A stretch of DNA of 64,000 bases from Opitutales bacterium (GTDB lineage Bacteria; Verrucomicrobiota; Verrucomicrobiia; Opitutales; Coraliomargaritaceae): the NCBI GenBank assembly GCA_018607135.1, contig JABBCA010000104.1:84829-148828 (forward strand). The letters are read 5' to 3'. The position numbers and the translations under genes are program-made. Shown here piece after piece: positions 38,250 through 47,716 of the stretch. Each line of letters starts with the position of its first letter. Position 1 is the stretch's first letter. The notes under the pieces were generated by a model that was not told where the DNA came from, made no database searches, and worked only from the letters and a program-made list of their open reading frames with translations.

Positions 38250-39863
38250 TCACTCATTCCTAGCGTCTGACTCAGTCGGATTTACTGGACCCTCGCTTTT
38301 AATGTTTAGATCCACCCATTCGATGAATGTTTTTGCCGATGCGTTTGCTGAGCGAATCGGGTGCCCACCAGCTGCCTCAACCATGATCGCTTCTTCAGGC
38401 TCGAAGGTGCGCACTAGAACCTTCGGCTTTTCACCACGTAAATAATCGAGTGCGATTTGTGCATCTCTGGTGCGACGCATGGAGCAAAAGACTACCCGCG
38501 CTTGCTTCGCATGGGTCATTTCCAGAGTGTGTTCATCGGAGCCATCCGCTTGCACGCAGGCGATTTTTTGGCTGATGAGTTTGCGAATGACTGCGGCATC
38601 GTCGTCGACGACAACGACAGAAATATTGTGTTCTTGTAATGCTTGTATTGTTCGTGCTCCGGCACGACCATAACCCAGCAGCACTGCATGGTCGGACATC
38701 TTTTCGCATGCAGACTCGCCTCGTCGATATCGAGGGTGAAGCTTCATCAATGACCAAGCGACTTTTTCTTGAGAAATGAACGGTGTGAGTGTCATCGTGC
38801 TCACCGTGATGATGGCAATCATGGAAAAAAGCTCGGCGTTGATTTGCCCCGAACCTACGCCGGTGAGTGCGAGCATCAGTGAAAATTCACTGGTTTGGGA
38901 AAGGAGCACGCCAGTCTCGATCGATGCACGTGTCGAGTAGCCCACAGCTTCTGCGACAATGGAAACGAGCACGACAGTGACCACAATGAGCACGAGTATA
39001 AAGACGATGCTGTGCCAGAGCATTGCACCTTGCGGTATGGTTAAGACCGAGCCGATGCTGATAAAGAAGAGTGCGAGGAAGAAGCCAGACAGCGACCCAA
39101 GCATGCCTCGAACCAATCCATTCATTGGAAATGCAGATAGTGAAAAGCCCGCGAGGAAGGCTCCGACTAGAAACGGCAATTCTAACAAGTAGGCCATTCC
39201 GGAAAAGGCAAAAAGCATTCCGAGCGAGCCTAGCATGAGCTCTTCATCGTCCAGCTTTAGGCTCTTGGTGACCCAAGGCACAAACCATTTGTGCACTGCG
39301 ACTGCGAGGAAGCCTAGCGCGATGGCGTTGGCAACTCCGTGAATGCTGGCAAGCACGCCATCGGGGGATTTCAGCAAGGCGACCATCAATAGAATAATGA
39401 ATACGTCTTGCATCAACAGCACCCCTAGGACGAGTCGACCGAAAGGCTCGAACATTTGTCTGCGTCGTTGTAGGTGACGCACCACGACGAGTGTCGAACT
39501 GGCAGATAAGGAACAGCCCAGATACAGGGCAGTTGTCCAATCATAACCTAGTAGGTGTGCGGTGAAGACGCCAGCAGCGCCGAGGGTTATAAATTGGGTG
39601 AGGGCCACGATCATGATCGGGCGTGTGCGCCCCAACATACGCCGCGGACTGAGGTCAACCCCAGCGGTGAATACTAGCACCGCGAGTCCGATTTCAATCA
39701 TCTCTCGCACCAAGTTTTCATCGGCATCAATGCCGAGTTGGTTGCCAAGTGCTTTTAGGCCGACACCTGAGAGCATGAGCAGCGGGATCGGTGGTAGTCG
39801 AAATAACTTCGAAGCCCCGAAGGCGATCGCCGCCGCAATCAATAATACTGCAAAACCAGTCAT
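38250..39863 (-). CDS. CPA2 cation:proton antiporter with TrkA-N domain (second of a coupled pair)
   Basis: KefB/KefC-like monovalent cation:proton antiporter of 537 residues. About 12 hydrophobic helices fill residues 1-370, with [20 protein letters not shown] (read [20 protein letters not shown]) and [18 protein letters not shown] motifs. The C-terminal TrkA-N nucleotide-binding domain starts at [19 protein letters not shown], with the intact GxGxxG. The TrkA-C domain is absent. Its ATG overlaps the stop codon of the upstream antiporter gene in an ATGA junction at 39860-39863, so the two are translationally coupled. Substrate is probably K+ or Na+, by family only. Confidence 0.9.
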   Translation of the reverse strand: MTGFAVLLIAAAIAFGASKLFRLPPIPLLMLSGVGLKALGNQLGIDADENLVREMIEIGLAVLVFTAGVDLSPRRMLGRTRPIMIVALTQFITLGAAGVFTAHLLGYDWTTALYLGCSLSASSTLVVVRHLQRRRQMFEPFGRLVLGVLLMQDVFIILLMVALLKSPDGVLASIHGVANAIALGFLAVAVHKWFVPWVTKSLKLDDEELMLGSLGMLFAFSGMAYLLELPFLVGAFLAGFSLSAFPMNGLVRGMLGSLSGFFLALFFISIGSVLTIPQGAMLWHSIVFILVLIVVTVVLVSIVAEAVGYSTRASIETGVLLSQTSEFSLMLALTGVGSGQINAELFSMIAIITVSTMTLTPFISQEKVAWSLMKLHPRYRRGESACEKMSDHAVLLGYGRAGARTIQALQEHNISVVVVDDDAAVIRKLISQKIACVQADGSDEHTLEMTHAKQARVVFCSMRRTRDAQIALDYLRGEKPKVLVRTFEPEEAIMVEAAGGHPIRSANASAKTFIEWVDLNIKSEGPVNPTESDARNE

Positions 39864-41497
39864 GAGGTGATCCCTTCCTTGGTCATCAACTCACGTTGTT
39901 CAACGATCCCATCGAGTGCAGGCATGAGTAAATAGCTCGTATCTAAATCGAGTAGGTCATTCACCACGGAGACGTCAAACGCATGGATTGCGCAACTCAC
40001 ACCTGCCGAGCGACAGCGATAGGCGAGTAGGTGGTTGGTATCTTCAATTTGTAGTGCGGATACCACAAGCTTTGCTTCGCGTAGGCCGATTTCTTCGACA
40101 ACGGATTGATATTCTACGTTGCCGATCAACATTTCTGCGGGAGCGAGGCCTTCGAGTTTTTTAGGATCAGTATCAATGGCCAAGACGTGCTCACCGCGTG
40201 CAGTCATTGCTTGCACGATATTGCGACCGAGTGCGTTCATGCCGACAACGATGATGTGGTCTTTTAATACTTTTGAAACCTCTTTATCGGGTTCCTGTTT
40301 TGCTTTGATCAGTCTTAAAAGACCGAACCGTTTCATGAATACATAGAGCGGCTCGCTGTAGATGATGAGATAGGAAGATACTGCGATGGTGAGTATGCCA
40401 ACCAGTCCACCCAGCGCGACAATCGTGCTGCCGATTAGGCCCGTGGTTGCCCCGAGCGCGAGCAGTATAAAGGCGAACTCGCTCACTTGCCCCGCTGCGA
40501 TGGACGTTTGAAAGGCGGTATATTCGCTGAATTTCATGCGCGCCAGAATCGTAAAAATGATCAAAGGCTTCACGAGTAATACGAAGAGGCTGAGTCCGAT
40601 TGCGGCAGGCCAGATCGCGGCCAACTCGCCAAATTCCATTTTAATACCCAAGGTCACTAGAAAGACTGCGATGAAGAAAGTCATGAGTGGGTGGAGGCGA
40701 CGATGTAGGTCTTCGTGTATGGGTAGTTGTGCAATCGCGATGCCAGCGAGGAAGGCGCCAATCTCCACGGATAGATGAAATTGGTGTGCGAGGAGCACCA
40801 CTAAGAAGCACCAGCAGAGTGCCCAGATGAAGACAGTGTCAGGCGAGCGTGATGCCCATGCAAACGGCTTCGGTAATATGTAACGGGAGGCTGTGAGTGA
40901 TACGATCAACAGGACCGCCATGCCACCAAATGCGAATGCCAGGTTTTTGGCGAGTTGCACGAGCTCAATCGATTCGCCAGTGCCCAGACCACTCAGTATG
41001 GTCAGGCCGATGATGACGACGATGTCTTGAGCCAAAAAGAGGGAGATCGCAATCCGGCCGTAGAGGCGATTCGTTGCACCTTTTTGATCCAGTAGTTTAA
41101 TCACGACCACCGTGCTACTAAAAGTGACCGTGGCACCGAGAAAGACTGCTTGGATCGACTCGTAGCCCATGAGCAGCGCGACTGTAAAGCCGCCGAGAGC
41201 GGTGAACAGCACTTGTAAGCCGCCTAGGACTAGGGCAACGCCGCCAAGGTCTTTAATTTTTTGTAGGCTCAATTCGATGCCGACCAGGAAGAGTAGGAGG
41301 GCAATGCCGAGCTCAGAAATGAGTTCTAAGGAGTGATCGAGTTCTACCAGATTGAGCCCAGGCCCCAGCACCATGCCAGCCATGATATAGCTTACAATCG
41401 ATGGCATTTTGATGAGTTTTCCAAGAAATGCAAAGCCCGCCGCAGTGATGACGATGAGTCCGAGGTTGAGTAATAAATGTAGGTCCGGAGTCGGCAT
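39860..41497 (-). CDS. CPA2 cation:proton antiporter with TrkA-N domain (first of a coupled pair)
   Basis: A 545-residue paralogue of its downstream partner. The membrane domain (about 1-400) has [37 protein letters not shown] and [20 protein letters not shown]. The TrkA-N domain begins at [20 protein letters not shown], where the middle Gly of GxGxxG is Asn (GMNALG). The following acidic residue (IDTDPKK) that favours NAD is kept. The ATG at 41497 gives the family N-terminus; 37 in-frame codons upstream are rejected. The coupled ATGA junction with the next gene suggests equal synthesis, perhaps a heterodimer, which is inference. Confidence 0.9.
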   Translation of the reverse strand: MPTPDLHLLLNLGLIVITAAGFAFLGKLIKMPSIVSYIMAGMVLGPGLNLVELDHSLELISELGIALLLFLVGIELSLQKIKDLGGVALVLGGLQVLFTALGGFTVALLMGYESIQAVFLGATVTFSSTVVVIKLLDQKGATNRLYGRIAISLFLAQDIVVIIGLTILSGLGTGESIELVQLAKNLAFAFGGMAVLLIVSLTASRYILPKPFAWASRSPDTVFIWALCWCFLVVLLAHQFHLSVEIGAFLAGIAIAQLPIHEDLHRRLHPLMTFFIAVFLVTLGIKMEFGELAAIWPAAIGLSLFVLLVKPLIIFTILARMKFSEYTAFQTSIAAGQVSEFAFILLALGATTGLIGSTIVALGGLVGILTIAVSSYLIIYSEPLYVFMKRFGLLRLIKAKQEPDKEVSKVLKDHIIVVGMNALGRNIVQAMTARGEHVLAIDTDPKKLEGLAPAEMLIGNVEYQSVVEEIGLREAKLVVSALQIEDTNHLLAYRCRSAGVSCAIHAFDVSVVNDLLDLDTSYLLMPALDGIVEQRELMTKEGITS

Positions 41498-41679
41498 GTT
41501 TGATTCGAGGTTTATCTCAGCAGTTCTGATGCACTGCGTAAATGGAAATACTTGAGAATTTGTGCGGGAGGGAGGGGGGTGTCGTGTTGGTGTCTGTGAT
41601 TGTAGCAACGGCGCACTACCGCTGTTTCGTATAAAGTAAGCCTCGTCAGAGTGAGGCGGGCTACAACTTGCCCTAGAGC

Positions 41680-41868
41680 TGGAGGGTTGCGCTCTGTCGT
41701 AACCGCTGTGGTGGCAGTTTGTGGGAGGGCAGTTGCCTCAACTGCCGAGGAATTGTGATGCCTTTCGAATTCAATAATAGTTACTGCAAATGGGCCTGAG
41801 CTCAATTTTGGCTAGGCTTCGTCGTTGCTGGCTTATGCTCCGCGGTTGCGACAGAGCGCAACCCTCCA
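41680..41868. repeat. Long inverted repeat, GACAG...CCTCC family
   Basis: Left arm TGGAGGGTTGCGCTCTGTCG (41680-41699) and right arm (41849-41868) are perfect reverse complements over 20 bases. The arms extend to 29 with two mismatches. The 149-base interior holds a second perfect hairpin. The layout is that of a composite palindromic element or a degenerate non-autonomous insertion. Confidence 0.75.
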
Positions 41869-41875
41869 ATTGCGG

Positions 41876-41900
41876 CGGGCGTGTCAAGTCACGCCCCTAC
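41876..41900. repeat. GTAGGGGCG element, single arm, after the folC stop codon
   Basis: Reverse complement begins GTAGGGGCGTGACTTGACAC and matches the consensus arm at 23 of 25 positions. No partner arm is evident. It ends four bases from the folC stop codon. Confidence 0.65.
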
Positions 41901-41904
41901 AGTC

Positions 41905-43185
41905 TTAGATGTTATCCTGCAGGCTGCCTAGCTCTTCTGGGTTTTCGAAGCTTAGACGCTCGAGGGCCTCTCCAACTAGATAGAGTGAGCCAGTGATGAC
42001 GATGGTGTCGCCTGCGTTTCCGAGCGTGCACGTCTTGGGGCTTGGAATGATCTCTTGGAGAGCGGAATGATGGACTTCAAAGCCGCGCTCACTCGCTAAG
42101 TAGCCCTCAAGTGTTTCGGTGGGAGTGGCTCTTGGTTGATTGGCTTGCACTAAATGCAACTCTGCTGCGTGAGGTGCAAGTGCTTGCATCAAACTGCGGC
42201 CGCGGGATTCACCGAGTGCTCCAGCGACAATGATTGGACGTTTACCGTTTTTTTGGACCAAGGTCTTTAGGTTTTCGCTGAGCATCTGTGCGCCCTCAGG
42301 GTTGTGAGTGGCGTCGAGTATTAGGGTGCGGTCGGCAAGTTGTATGGTTTGCCAGCGGCCCGCCCATTCGATTTGTTGAAGGGCTTCGTGTGATTGAATA
42401 GGGAAGCGTTCTGCGATGAGTTCGGTAGCGTAGACTGCGACGGCGGCATTCCAGCGTTGGAATGAGCCTGATAGGTTGGTGTTCGGGAGTTCGGCTACAT
42501 TAGTAAAGCGTTCCGTGACCGAATAAAGTGGCGCGTTGCGTTCGCTCGCTATCTCTCGAATGACAGTCTCGGCTTCTGGAGGGAGCTTGCCTATGAGCAC
42601 GGGCTTGCCCTCCTTAATGATTCCTGCCTTTTCTCGTGCGATGGCTTCGATCGTGTCGCCGAGGAGTTCAGTGTGATCGAGGCTGATCGATGTGATGATC
42701 GAGAGTTCGGGGTCGACCACATTGGTGGCATCTAGGCGTCCACCGAGGCCGGTCTCGAGCAGTGCGATGTCAACCGACTTTTCTGCGAAGCGTAGGAAGG
42801 CCATCGCGACCATAAACTCGAAAAAAGATGGATGGTTGTCGTGGTCGACTTTGCCGAGGGCTTCGGCAACTGGGCGTAATTGCTCTGAGTAGCGGACGAT
42901 GTCGGTATGAGAAAGGATCTCTCGATTGACCTGCACGCGCTCGCCTTGGTGAACGAGGTGAGGGGAATTGAAAAAGCCTGTTGTGTATCCATTGGATCGA
43001 TACAATGCTTCGAGCATTGCGCAAGTCGATCCCTTGCCATTAGTGCCTGCGACATGGATACTAGGAAATGCTTTTTGCGGATGACCGAGCGCTTTGACAA
43101 AGAGGCGCATTCGATCAATGCCGTATTTGGAGCCTTGGTTTTTGAGCGAATAGAGATAGTCGCGGGTTTGGATGTAGTCGGTCAT
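41905..43185 (-). CDS. folC: Bifunctional folylpolyglutamate synthase/dihydrofolate synthase
   Basis: Adds glutamate to dihydropteroate and to folates, with ATP. The 426-residue product has the Mur-ligase-type P-loop [20 protein letters not shown] (about 43-62), the [17 protein letters not shown] segment, and [19 protein letters not shown] and [19 protein letters not shown], all diagnostic of FolC. ATG at 43185 is preferred to a TTG two codons upstream. It lies directly behind the accD terminator, whose T-run ends at the folC start, so it probably has separate or read-through expression. The stop codon is four bases from a GTAGGGGCG element. Confidence 0.95.
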   Translation of the reverse strand: MTDYIQTRDYLYSLKNQGSKYGIDRMRLFVKALGHPQKAFPSIHVAGTNGKGSTCAMLEALYRSNGYTTGFFNSPHLVHQGERVQVNREILSHTDIVRYSEQLRPVAEALGKVDHDNHPSFFEFMVAMAFLRFAEKSVDIALLETGLGGRLDATNVVDPELSIITSISLDHTELLGDTIEAIAREKAGIIKEGKPVLIGKLPPEAETVIREIASERNAPLYSVTERFTNVAELPNTNLSGSFQRWNAAVAVYATELIAERFPIQSHEALQQIEWAGRWQTIQLADRTLILDATHNPEGAQMLSENLKTLVQKNGKRPIIVAGALGESRGRSLMQALAPHAAELHLVQANQPRATPTETLEGYLASERGFEVHHSALQEIIPSPKTCTLGNAGDTIVITGSLYLVGEALERLSFENPEELGSLQDNI

Positions 43186-43194
43186 ATACAAAAA

Positions 43195-43218
43195 CAGGAG
43201 AGGTGATCGCCTCTCCTG
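43195..43218 (-). terminator. Intrinsic terminator between accD and folC
   Basis: CAGGAGAGG (43195-43203) and CCTCTCCTG (43210-43218) form a perfect 9-bp stem with loop TGATCG. On the minus strand it is followed by TTTTTG leading straight into the folC start codon, ten bases after the stem. Confidence 0.9.
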
Positions 43219-43241
43219 TTAATAAAATACGTTGCTTACGC

Positions 43242-44096
43242 TCAAACTGCTTTTTCTGCGCGGTAGAGGGCTTTGATCAAGTTGATCACGCGGTCGCGCA
43301 TTTCTAGGCGAGGGATGATCAAATCGACAAGTCCGCGGTCGAGTAGGAACTCTGAGGTTTGAAAGCCGTCTGGGAGGTCCTGCTGAGTGGTTTCTTTGAT
43401 CACGCGCGGGCCTGCGAAACCGATGAGTGCTTCAGGCTCTGCGATGATCACGTCACCGAGTGATGCATAACTCGCCATCACCCCTGCCATCGTCGGGTTG
43501 GTGAGGATCGAGAAATATGGAATGCCGGCATCGCTGAGGCGAGCAAGGGCAGCACTGGTTTTAGCTAACTGCATGAGGCTCAAAATGCCTTCCTGCATAC
43601 GAGCACCACCGGATGCAGAAACGATGATCACGGGGATCTTTCGCTCGACGCCACGCTCAATGGTGCGAGTGAGCTTTTCGCCAGCTGCTGAGCCTAAACT
43701 TGCTGCCATGAAGCGGAAATCCATGACTGCGATGCTGACGGGAACGCCGCCCATTATACCCACTCCTGAAATGACGGTATCCGTTTCTTTCGTCTTGGCC
43801 TGATTTTGCTTAATTTTTTCTGGGTATGACGAAGTGGCATTGAACTCAAGCGGGTCGAGAGAGTGCACACCTGTGTCCATTTCTTCGAAGGTGCCTTTGT
43901 CGAGCATCGATGCGATACGATCGCGGGCTTTGAGCGGGAAGTGGTAGCCGCTGTTGGGCACGACCATGAGATTCTCTTTAAGAACCTTGTTGTAGATGAT
44001 TTCGCCAGTCTTTGGGCATTTGGTCCAAAGATCTTTTGGGATGTCCTTTTTCTTAACCGTGACGGTCGAGTATTGTGGTTTTCCGAAGAGTGCCAT
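43242..44096 (-). CDS. accD: Acetyl-CoA carboxylase carboxyltransferase beta subunit, with degenerate zinc ribbon
   Basis: Beta subunit of the carboxyltransferase that makes malonyl-CoA for fatty acid synthesis. The 284 residues carry the crotonase-like core: [59 protein letters not shown] and [20 protein letters not shown]. The N-terminal zinc ribbon is altered. E. coli AccD has cysteines 27, 30, 46 and 49; here the matching residues are Cys27 ([11 protein letters not shown]), Thr30, Val46 and Ser49 ([10 protein letters not shown]), so only one of four is kept while the surrounding sequence is conserved. Zinc binding is therefore unlikely. It lies downstream of the ComF gene and ends at a strong terminator. 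accA is not in the window. Confidence 0.95.
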   Translation of the reverse strand: MALFGKPQYSTVTVKKKDIPKDLWTKCPKTGEIIYNKVLKENLMVVPNSGYHFPLKARDRIASMLDKGTFEEMDTGVHSLDPLEFNATSSYPEKIKQNQAKTKETDTVISGVGIMGGVPVSIAVMDFRFMAASLGSAAGEKLTRTIERGVERKIPVIIVSASGGARMQEGILSLMQLAKTSAALARLSDAGIPYFSILTNPTMAGVMASYASLGDVIIAEPEALIGFAGPRVIKETTQQDLPDGFQTSEFLLDRGLVDLIIPRLEMRDRVINLIKALYRAEKAV

Positions 44097-44133
44097 GTGT
44101 ATGAATTAGGATTTAAAGTTAAGAATAATTCGT

Positions 44134-44895
44134 CTAGCCGTGCCCGAGAGTGACCACTTTAATTCGGGTCGCGCCTGCTTCGAGTAATACCCGTGCACAA
44201 GCGTTGAGAGTCGAGCCCGTCGTAAAGACGTCATCCACGAGGATGTATTGTTGATTGGGGATTACAACTGCATTGGGGGCCAAAGCAAAGGCATTTTTTA
44301 CATTCTGGTGACGTTGCTCTCGATTTAGACGGGTTTGGGTCTGAGTAAATTCGCGTCGAATCAGCATATTTAAGACCTTTGAGCGTCCTTTAGTTGCCTC
44401 AGAGAGCATGTTTGCAATTTTTTCGCTTTGATTGTAGCCACGTTCCCGCTGTTTCGTTGGGTGCAGGGGCACTGGGATTAGGGTTGAATTATCAATATAC
44501 TGCTGATAATGAGGAGATTGCGCGATCATTTTGGTCGCGTCGTTGAGCACGTAGAAGCCGCCATTGTATTTCAGCTCATGAATCATCGAGCGTGCTGGGC
44601 CTTTGGCCAGAAAGAGTGTCATTCCTTGCTTAAAGAGCGGGTTCAGCTCTGCGCAGTGCGGGCAACTCTTTGGGCCCGCCAGCATCCCGTAGAAGGGGAA
44701 TCCGCAGGTCGAGCAGGCAGGTGGCTTGGATAAAAAGAGCTCTTGGCTACAGCTTCTGCAGAGAAATTCGTAAGGCGAGTCCTCGATCGCGTCCGTGCAG
44801 TGCACGCAGCTGCGGGGGAAGAAAATGTCAGTCAGTGCAGAGCCGAGCTTCTTGCCACTCGATGGACTGCTGTCGCTCTCGGTTTGCTTACTCAT
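44134..44895 (-). CDS. ComF family protein (zinc-ribbon plus phosphoribosyltransferase domain)
   Basis: ComF/GntX-type protein of 253 residues, linked in some bacteria to DNA uptake. The N-terminal part has four Cys pairs suited to zinc: SCVHC, FLCRSC, ACSTC and SCPHC. The C-terminal phosphoribosyltransferase-like fold has [19 protein letters not shown], the PRPP-binding motif, and [20 protein letters not shown]. There is no catalytic proof for the family. ATG at 44895 is chosen over an in-frame TTG upstream. It is followed after 37 bases by accD on the same strand. Confidence 0.88.
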   Translation of the reverse strand: MSKQTESDSSPSSGKKLGSALTDIFFPRSCVHCTDAIEDSPYEFLCRSCSQELFLSKPPACSTCGFPFYGMLAGPKSCPHCAELNPLFKQGMTLFLAKGPARSMIHELKYNGGFYVLNDATKMIAQSPHYQQYIDNSTLIPVPLHPTKQRERGYNQSEKIANMLSEATKGRSKVLNMLIRREFTQTQTRLNREQRHQNVKNAFALAPNAVVIPNQQYILVDDVFTTGSTLNACARVLLEAGATRIKVVTLGHG

Positions 44896-44931
44896 TCCCT
44901 GATGCAAATCGTGGACTGAGCCCCAAGCTGC

Positions 44932-45543
44932 TTATTTCACAGAGAGCGTTAATGTCTTCCAAAAATCTTCAATGATGTAGCCGTCGGTCTCATACTCTTC
45001 TTTCTCGACCATGGTCACGATCAATACGCCCTTGTCGTTGCTGCCGTAGGCATAGAACTCGCGTTTCCATTCCTCGTCGTTGTAGCGGGTATAAACCACT
45101 TTACCATTTAGTGTATGTTCGCCGATCTTTCTTTCGCCTGTTTCCTCTTCCTTTTTGTAGCCGTAGCTGACTTCTTCCTTGGTCAATTCATGCGCCATCA
45201 GATCGATTAAAGCTGAAGGGTCCATGGATTTGTATTCTTGAACCAAGACACCGCAACCGAGCGGAGACATGAGCATCGTCTGTTGGATGCCATCACCCAA
45301 ATCCGTCTTTGCGGGCTGCAGCAAATTCTTGTGTTTGATGGAGAAGAAGTCGCTGTTGAAGGTAACGTATTCCATCTGCGTTACCTTGATGGTTAACTCT
45401 TCGCCGCCTTCTGTGGTGTAACGAACTTCCTCGTTTAAATGGAGGTCCATTTCCTTATCACCGATAAATAAAGAGTAGTTGGCTGCTTGCATACTCAATG
45501 CGCTGGCTAGCAGTGACGTGGAGAAAAGTGCGAGGAGTTTCAT
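44932..45543 (-). CDS. Exported protein of unknown function
   Basis: A 203-residue protein with a signal peptide (MKLLALFSTSLLASALSMQA, cleavage near residue 20). The mature part is acidic and rich in Lys and Glu, with VTQMEYVTFNSDFFSIKHKN, a single Cys in MLMSPLGCGVLVQEYKSM, and strand-rich segments near the end (GVLIVTMVEKEEYETDGYII). No domain is recognised. It lies upstream of the ComF gene (36-base gap, same strand), with truA further upstream after a 193-base gap. The leader before the ATG has no Shine-Dalgarno sequence. Confidence 0.6.
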   Translation of the reverse strand: MKLLALFSTSLLASALSMQAANYSLFIGDKEMDLHLNEEVRYTTEGGEELTIKVTQMEYVTFNSDFFSIKHKNLLQPAKTDLGDGIQQTMLMSPLGCGVLVQEYKSMDPSALIDLMAHELTKEEVSYGYKKEEETGERKIGEHTLNGKVVYTRYNDEEWKREFYAYGSNDKGVLIVTMVEKEEYETDGYIIEDFWKTLTLSVK

Positions 45544-45736
45544 AGATATGGAATTCAGGAGTGCTGTCGCATTAGGAAGTTAGGAGTGTGTGGGGGGCCT
45601 TGGAAAACGCAAAAATAAAACTGAGTTAAATAATGAGGCCGATGATGAGGTGGTTGAGTCCAGCGAATTAGTATGTTCTCGGTAGTGCTCTTTTTTCGGG
45701 TGCGAGTAGAGCCTGTTTTGAGGGAGGGCAGTGAGT

Positions 45737-46474
45737 TCAATAAAACACTGTATCCAAAAATAAGCCTTTGGCAGGGGCGGTGACGATGCGGTGGGTGCGT
45801 TCTTTAGAGGCGATGATTTCGCTGATGTCGTTTGGGGTGAGTCGGCCGCGGCCTACGGCGTGTAGGGCGCCGGCGAAACTGCGGACCATACGGTAAAGGA
45901 AGCCAGTGCCTTCGGTGTCGATGCGGATGAATTTGCCGCGTTGTTTGATGTCGAGGCGGTGCACGGTTTTGACTGGGTTGGGATCGTTGTCTTTACCGTG
46001 GGTCGCGCTGAGCGCGGTGTAGTCTAGAGTGCCAGTCATGCGACTTGCGGCTTCGCGCATGGCATCGAGATCGAGTGGGAAGTCGCGGCAATCCCATACA
46101 TAGCGAGTATCGACAGGATTGGGTCGGCCGAGATAGAGATTGTAGAGGTAGCGTTTGCCTTTGACTGAGTAGCGGGCGTGAAAGTCGTCGCTTACCTTGC
46201 GGGCGGATTTGATTTGTAGGGTTTTGTCGAGGTTTGCATGGAGCGCGCGGATGAGTTTCTCAGAGTCGTGTTTCCAGTTGGCATCGAAATGGAAGCATTG
46301 GCCGCGCGCATGCACCCCAGCATCGGTGCGGCCACTGCCATGGATTTGGATCTTGGTGTCGAAGATCTTCGAGAGGGTGGCTTCGAGATGGTTTTGCACG
46401 GCGCCGCCGCTGGGCTGTCGTTGCCAGCCGTCAAAGTCGGTGCCGTCGTAGGCGCAAATACATTTCCATCGCAT
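45737..46474 (-). CDS. truA: tRNA pseudouridine synthase A
   Basis: Isomerises uridines 38-40 in the tRNA anticodon arm to pseudouridine. The 245 residues have the catalytic Asp51 in [20 protein letters not shown], the start [20 protein letters not shown], and the later [19 protein letters not shown] and [19 protein letters not shown] motifs. The ATG at 46474 gives the correct N-terminus. It is preceded on its 5' side by repeat-rich DNA (46541-46833) and is divergent from the TauE/SafE permease gene. Confidence 0.95.
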   Translation of the reverse strand: MRWKCICAYDGTDFDGWQRQPSGGAVQNHLEATLSKIFDTKIQIHGSGRTDAGVHARGQCFHFDANWKHDSEKLIRALHANLDKTLQIKSARKVSDDFHARYSVKGKRYLYNLYLGRPNPVDTRYVWDCRDFPLDLDAMREAASRMTGTLDYTALSATHGKDNDPNPVKTVHRLDIKQRGKFIRIDTEGTGFLYRMVRSFAGALHAVGRGRLTPNDISEIIASKERTHRIVTAPAKGLFLDTVFY

Positions 46475-46540
46475 GCTGGGAGCTTTGTCGGCTTCGGTTG
46501 AGTTGTGAAGAATGAAGTTTGGATTTTAGAGAAGAGGATA

Positions 46541-46583
46541 GTGGGAGAGGGGAACGTTGAACGCTCAACATCGAACGTTCAAT
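46541..46583. repeat. Direct repeat, copy 1 (GAACGTTGAACGCTCAACATC family)
   Basis: Begins GTGGGAGAGGGGAACGTTGA and is identical at 41 of 43 positions to 46708-46750. The core phrase is made of GAACG and TTGAAC-like words in both orientations. Confidence 0.85.
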
Positions 46584-46651
46584 TTTGAAGTTTTTAGTGG
46601 GACGGATAGGGATGAATTTTAAACCACCCGTTTCCTTTGGTCACTTGAGGA

Positions 46652-46692
46652 CACCCAAAGCACAGAGCGACTCTGACGTGCTTTGGGTTTTT
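46652..46692 (+). terminator. Orphan intrinsic terminator
   Basis: ACCCAAAGCAC (46652-46662) and GTGCTTTGGGT (46677-46687) form a perfect 11-bp stem with a 14-base loop, followed by TTTTTG on the plus strand. No plus-strand gene lies upstream of it within the gap. It lies between two direct repeat copies, so a short noncoding transcript or a mobile cassette is possible. Confidence 0.8.
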
Positions 46693-46707
46693 GCTTGATT
46701 TGTGGAG

Positions 46708-46750
46708 AGTGGGAGAGGGGAACGTCGAACGCTCAACATCGAACGTCCAA
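46708..46750. repeat. Direct repeat, copy 2
   Basis: Identical at 41 of 43 bases to 46541-46583 and in the same orientation. The copies are 167 bases apart, start to start. A further inverted version is at 46801-46833. Confidence 0.85.
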
Positions 46751-46800
46751 TGTTGACGTTGAGCTGGCGTGAACGGAGTTTTCTTAGGCATTCATGATTC

Positions 46801-46833
46801 AAAGTTGGACGTTGAACGTTCGATGTTCCCCTT
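46801..46833. repeat. Inverted phrase repeat upstream of the TauE/SafE gene
   Basis: AAGTTGGACGTTGAACGTTC followed by GATGTTCCCC is a reverse-orientation relative of the copies at 46541 and 46708. It is translated in the apparent N-terminal extension of the permease, which is why that extension is rejected. Confidence 0.65.
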
Positions 46834-46873
46834 CGTGCTTGGCATTTTCTTTGGAGGTGCAAGGCTGGGCTGG

Positions 46874-47623
46874 ATGTATTCTCTGGATGTTTGGCAGTAT
46901 AGTATGATCGCATTGGGGGCCTTCTTTGTGGGGCTTGGCAAGGGCGGGCTGCCAGGTGTAGGGAATTTGACTGTCGTGTTGATGGCGTTGGCTTTGCCTG
47001 CGAAAGCTTCGGTGGGGATCTTGCTGCCCATCTTAATCTCGGCGGATATCATCGCGGTGATCGTGTATCGGCGTCATGCGCTCTGGTCGTATATCTTTAA
47101 GCTGGCGCCAAGTATGGTGCTTGGAATTGTGTTGGGCTATTTTGTTTTCAGTCGTGTGGATGATGCGCAAGTGCGCTTGATGATTGGGGTGATTCTGCTG
47201 GGGATGACGGCGGTGCATTTCATTCGTAAATGGATGCGGCGTAAATCAACGGAGGCGGATCTGCTTCCGCACCATCCAGTTTTTATTGGGGCGACAGGAA
47301 TCATTGGTGGATTCGCGACGATGGTGGCGAATGCGGCAGGGCCAGTGGCGGCGCTTTATTTCATCGCGTCGGGTTTACCGAAGTATGCCTACATCGGGAC
47401 TTCGGCTTGGTTCTTTCTCTTGGTGAATTGCTTCAAGGTTCCTTTCATGATGGATCTCGGTATCATCGATTGGCCTTCGCTACAGTTTAGTGCGAGCTTC
47501 ATGCTGTTTTCAGTGCTGGGAGCAGTGATTGCGCCGTTTATCGTGAAGCATATCCATCAAAAGGTATTTGAGGGCTTGATTTGGTTTTTCGTGATTGTGG
47601 GTGGGCTGAAGTTGGTGTGGTGA
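46874..47623 (+). CDS. TauE/SafE family sulfite exporter-like permease
   Basis: Integral membrane protein of 249 residues with about seven hydrophobic helices. Family features are [20 protein letters not shown] near the start, and [20 protein letters not shown] (about 137-156), the second half of the internal repeat. TauE/SafE proteins are linked to export or import of sulfur-containing organic anions; the substrate here is unknown. The frame is open further upstream to 46769, but those 35 codons come from a dispersed repeat, so ATG 46874 is chosen. ruvC follows after 93 bases on the same strand. Confidence 0.85.
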   Translation: MYSLDVWQYSMIALGAFFVGLGKGGLPGVGNLTVVLMALALPAKASVGILLPILISADIIAVIVYRRHALWSYIFKLAPSMVLGIVLGYFVFSRVDDAQVRLMIGVILLGMTAVHFIRKWMRRKSTEADLLPHHPVFIGATGIIGGFATMVANAAGPVAALYFIASGLPKYAYIGTSAWFFLLVNCFKVPFMMDLGIIDWPSLQFSASFMLFSVLGAVIAPFIVKHIHQKVFEGLIWFFVIVGGLKLVW

Positions 47624-47680
47624 ATTGGGGTTAGGGGTTCGAGGATAGCGGTTAGGGGGTGTGATCAGGACTTTTTAAAA

Positions 47681-47713
47681 GCTGACTTCTAACTCCTATC
47701 TTCTAACTTCTTT
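47681..47713. repeat. TTCTAACTTCT phrase repeat abutting the ruvC start
   Basis: GCTGACTTCTAACTCCTATC followed by TTCTAACTTCTTTT ends three bases before the ruvC ATG. The same phrase lies before tyrS (56308-56340, reverse) and before the CPBP gene (62449-62534), giving it the role of 5' leader in all three. Confidence 0.65.
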
Positions 47714-47716
47714 TAA

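Larger units (their letters stand above)
41498..41904. other. 407-base noncoding region made of nested palindromes
   Basis: No gene is found between the first antiporter gene and folC. It contains a perfect 20-base inverted repeat (41680-41699 and 41849-41868), an inner hairpin GGCAGTTG-CCT-CAACTGCC (41728-41746), and one arm of a GTAGGGGCG element (41876-41900) four bases from the folC stop codon. The left arm is extended by about nine further bases with two mismatches. Confidence 0.6.
46475..46873. other. 399-base repeat-rich region between truA and the permease gene
   Basis: It contains three copies of a GTTGAACGTTCGATG-type phrase: two direct copies (46541-46583 and 46708-46750, 41 of 43 identical) and an inverted one (46801-46833). 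A strong plus-strand terminator hairpin lies between the direct copies. The 124-base segment between the direct copies holds no gene that I recognise. Confidence 0.7.

Noticed and set aside
46769..46873. 35-codon extension of the TauE/SafE permease
   Set aside because: It is translated from the repeat at 46801-46833; the hydrophobic protein begins at 46874.
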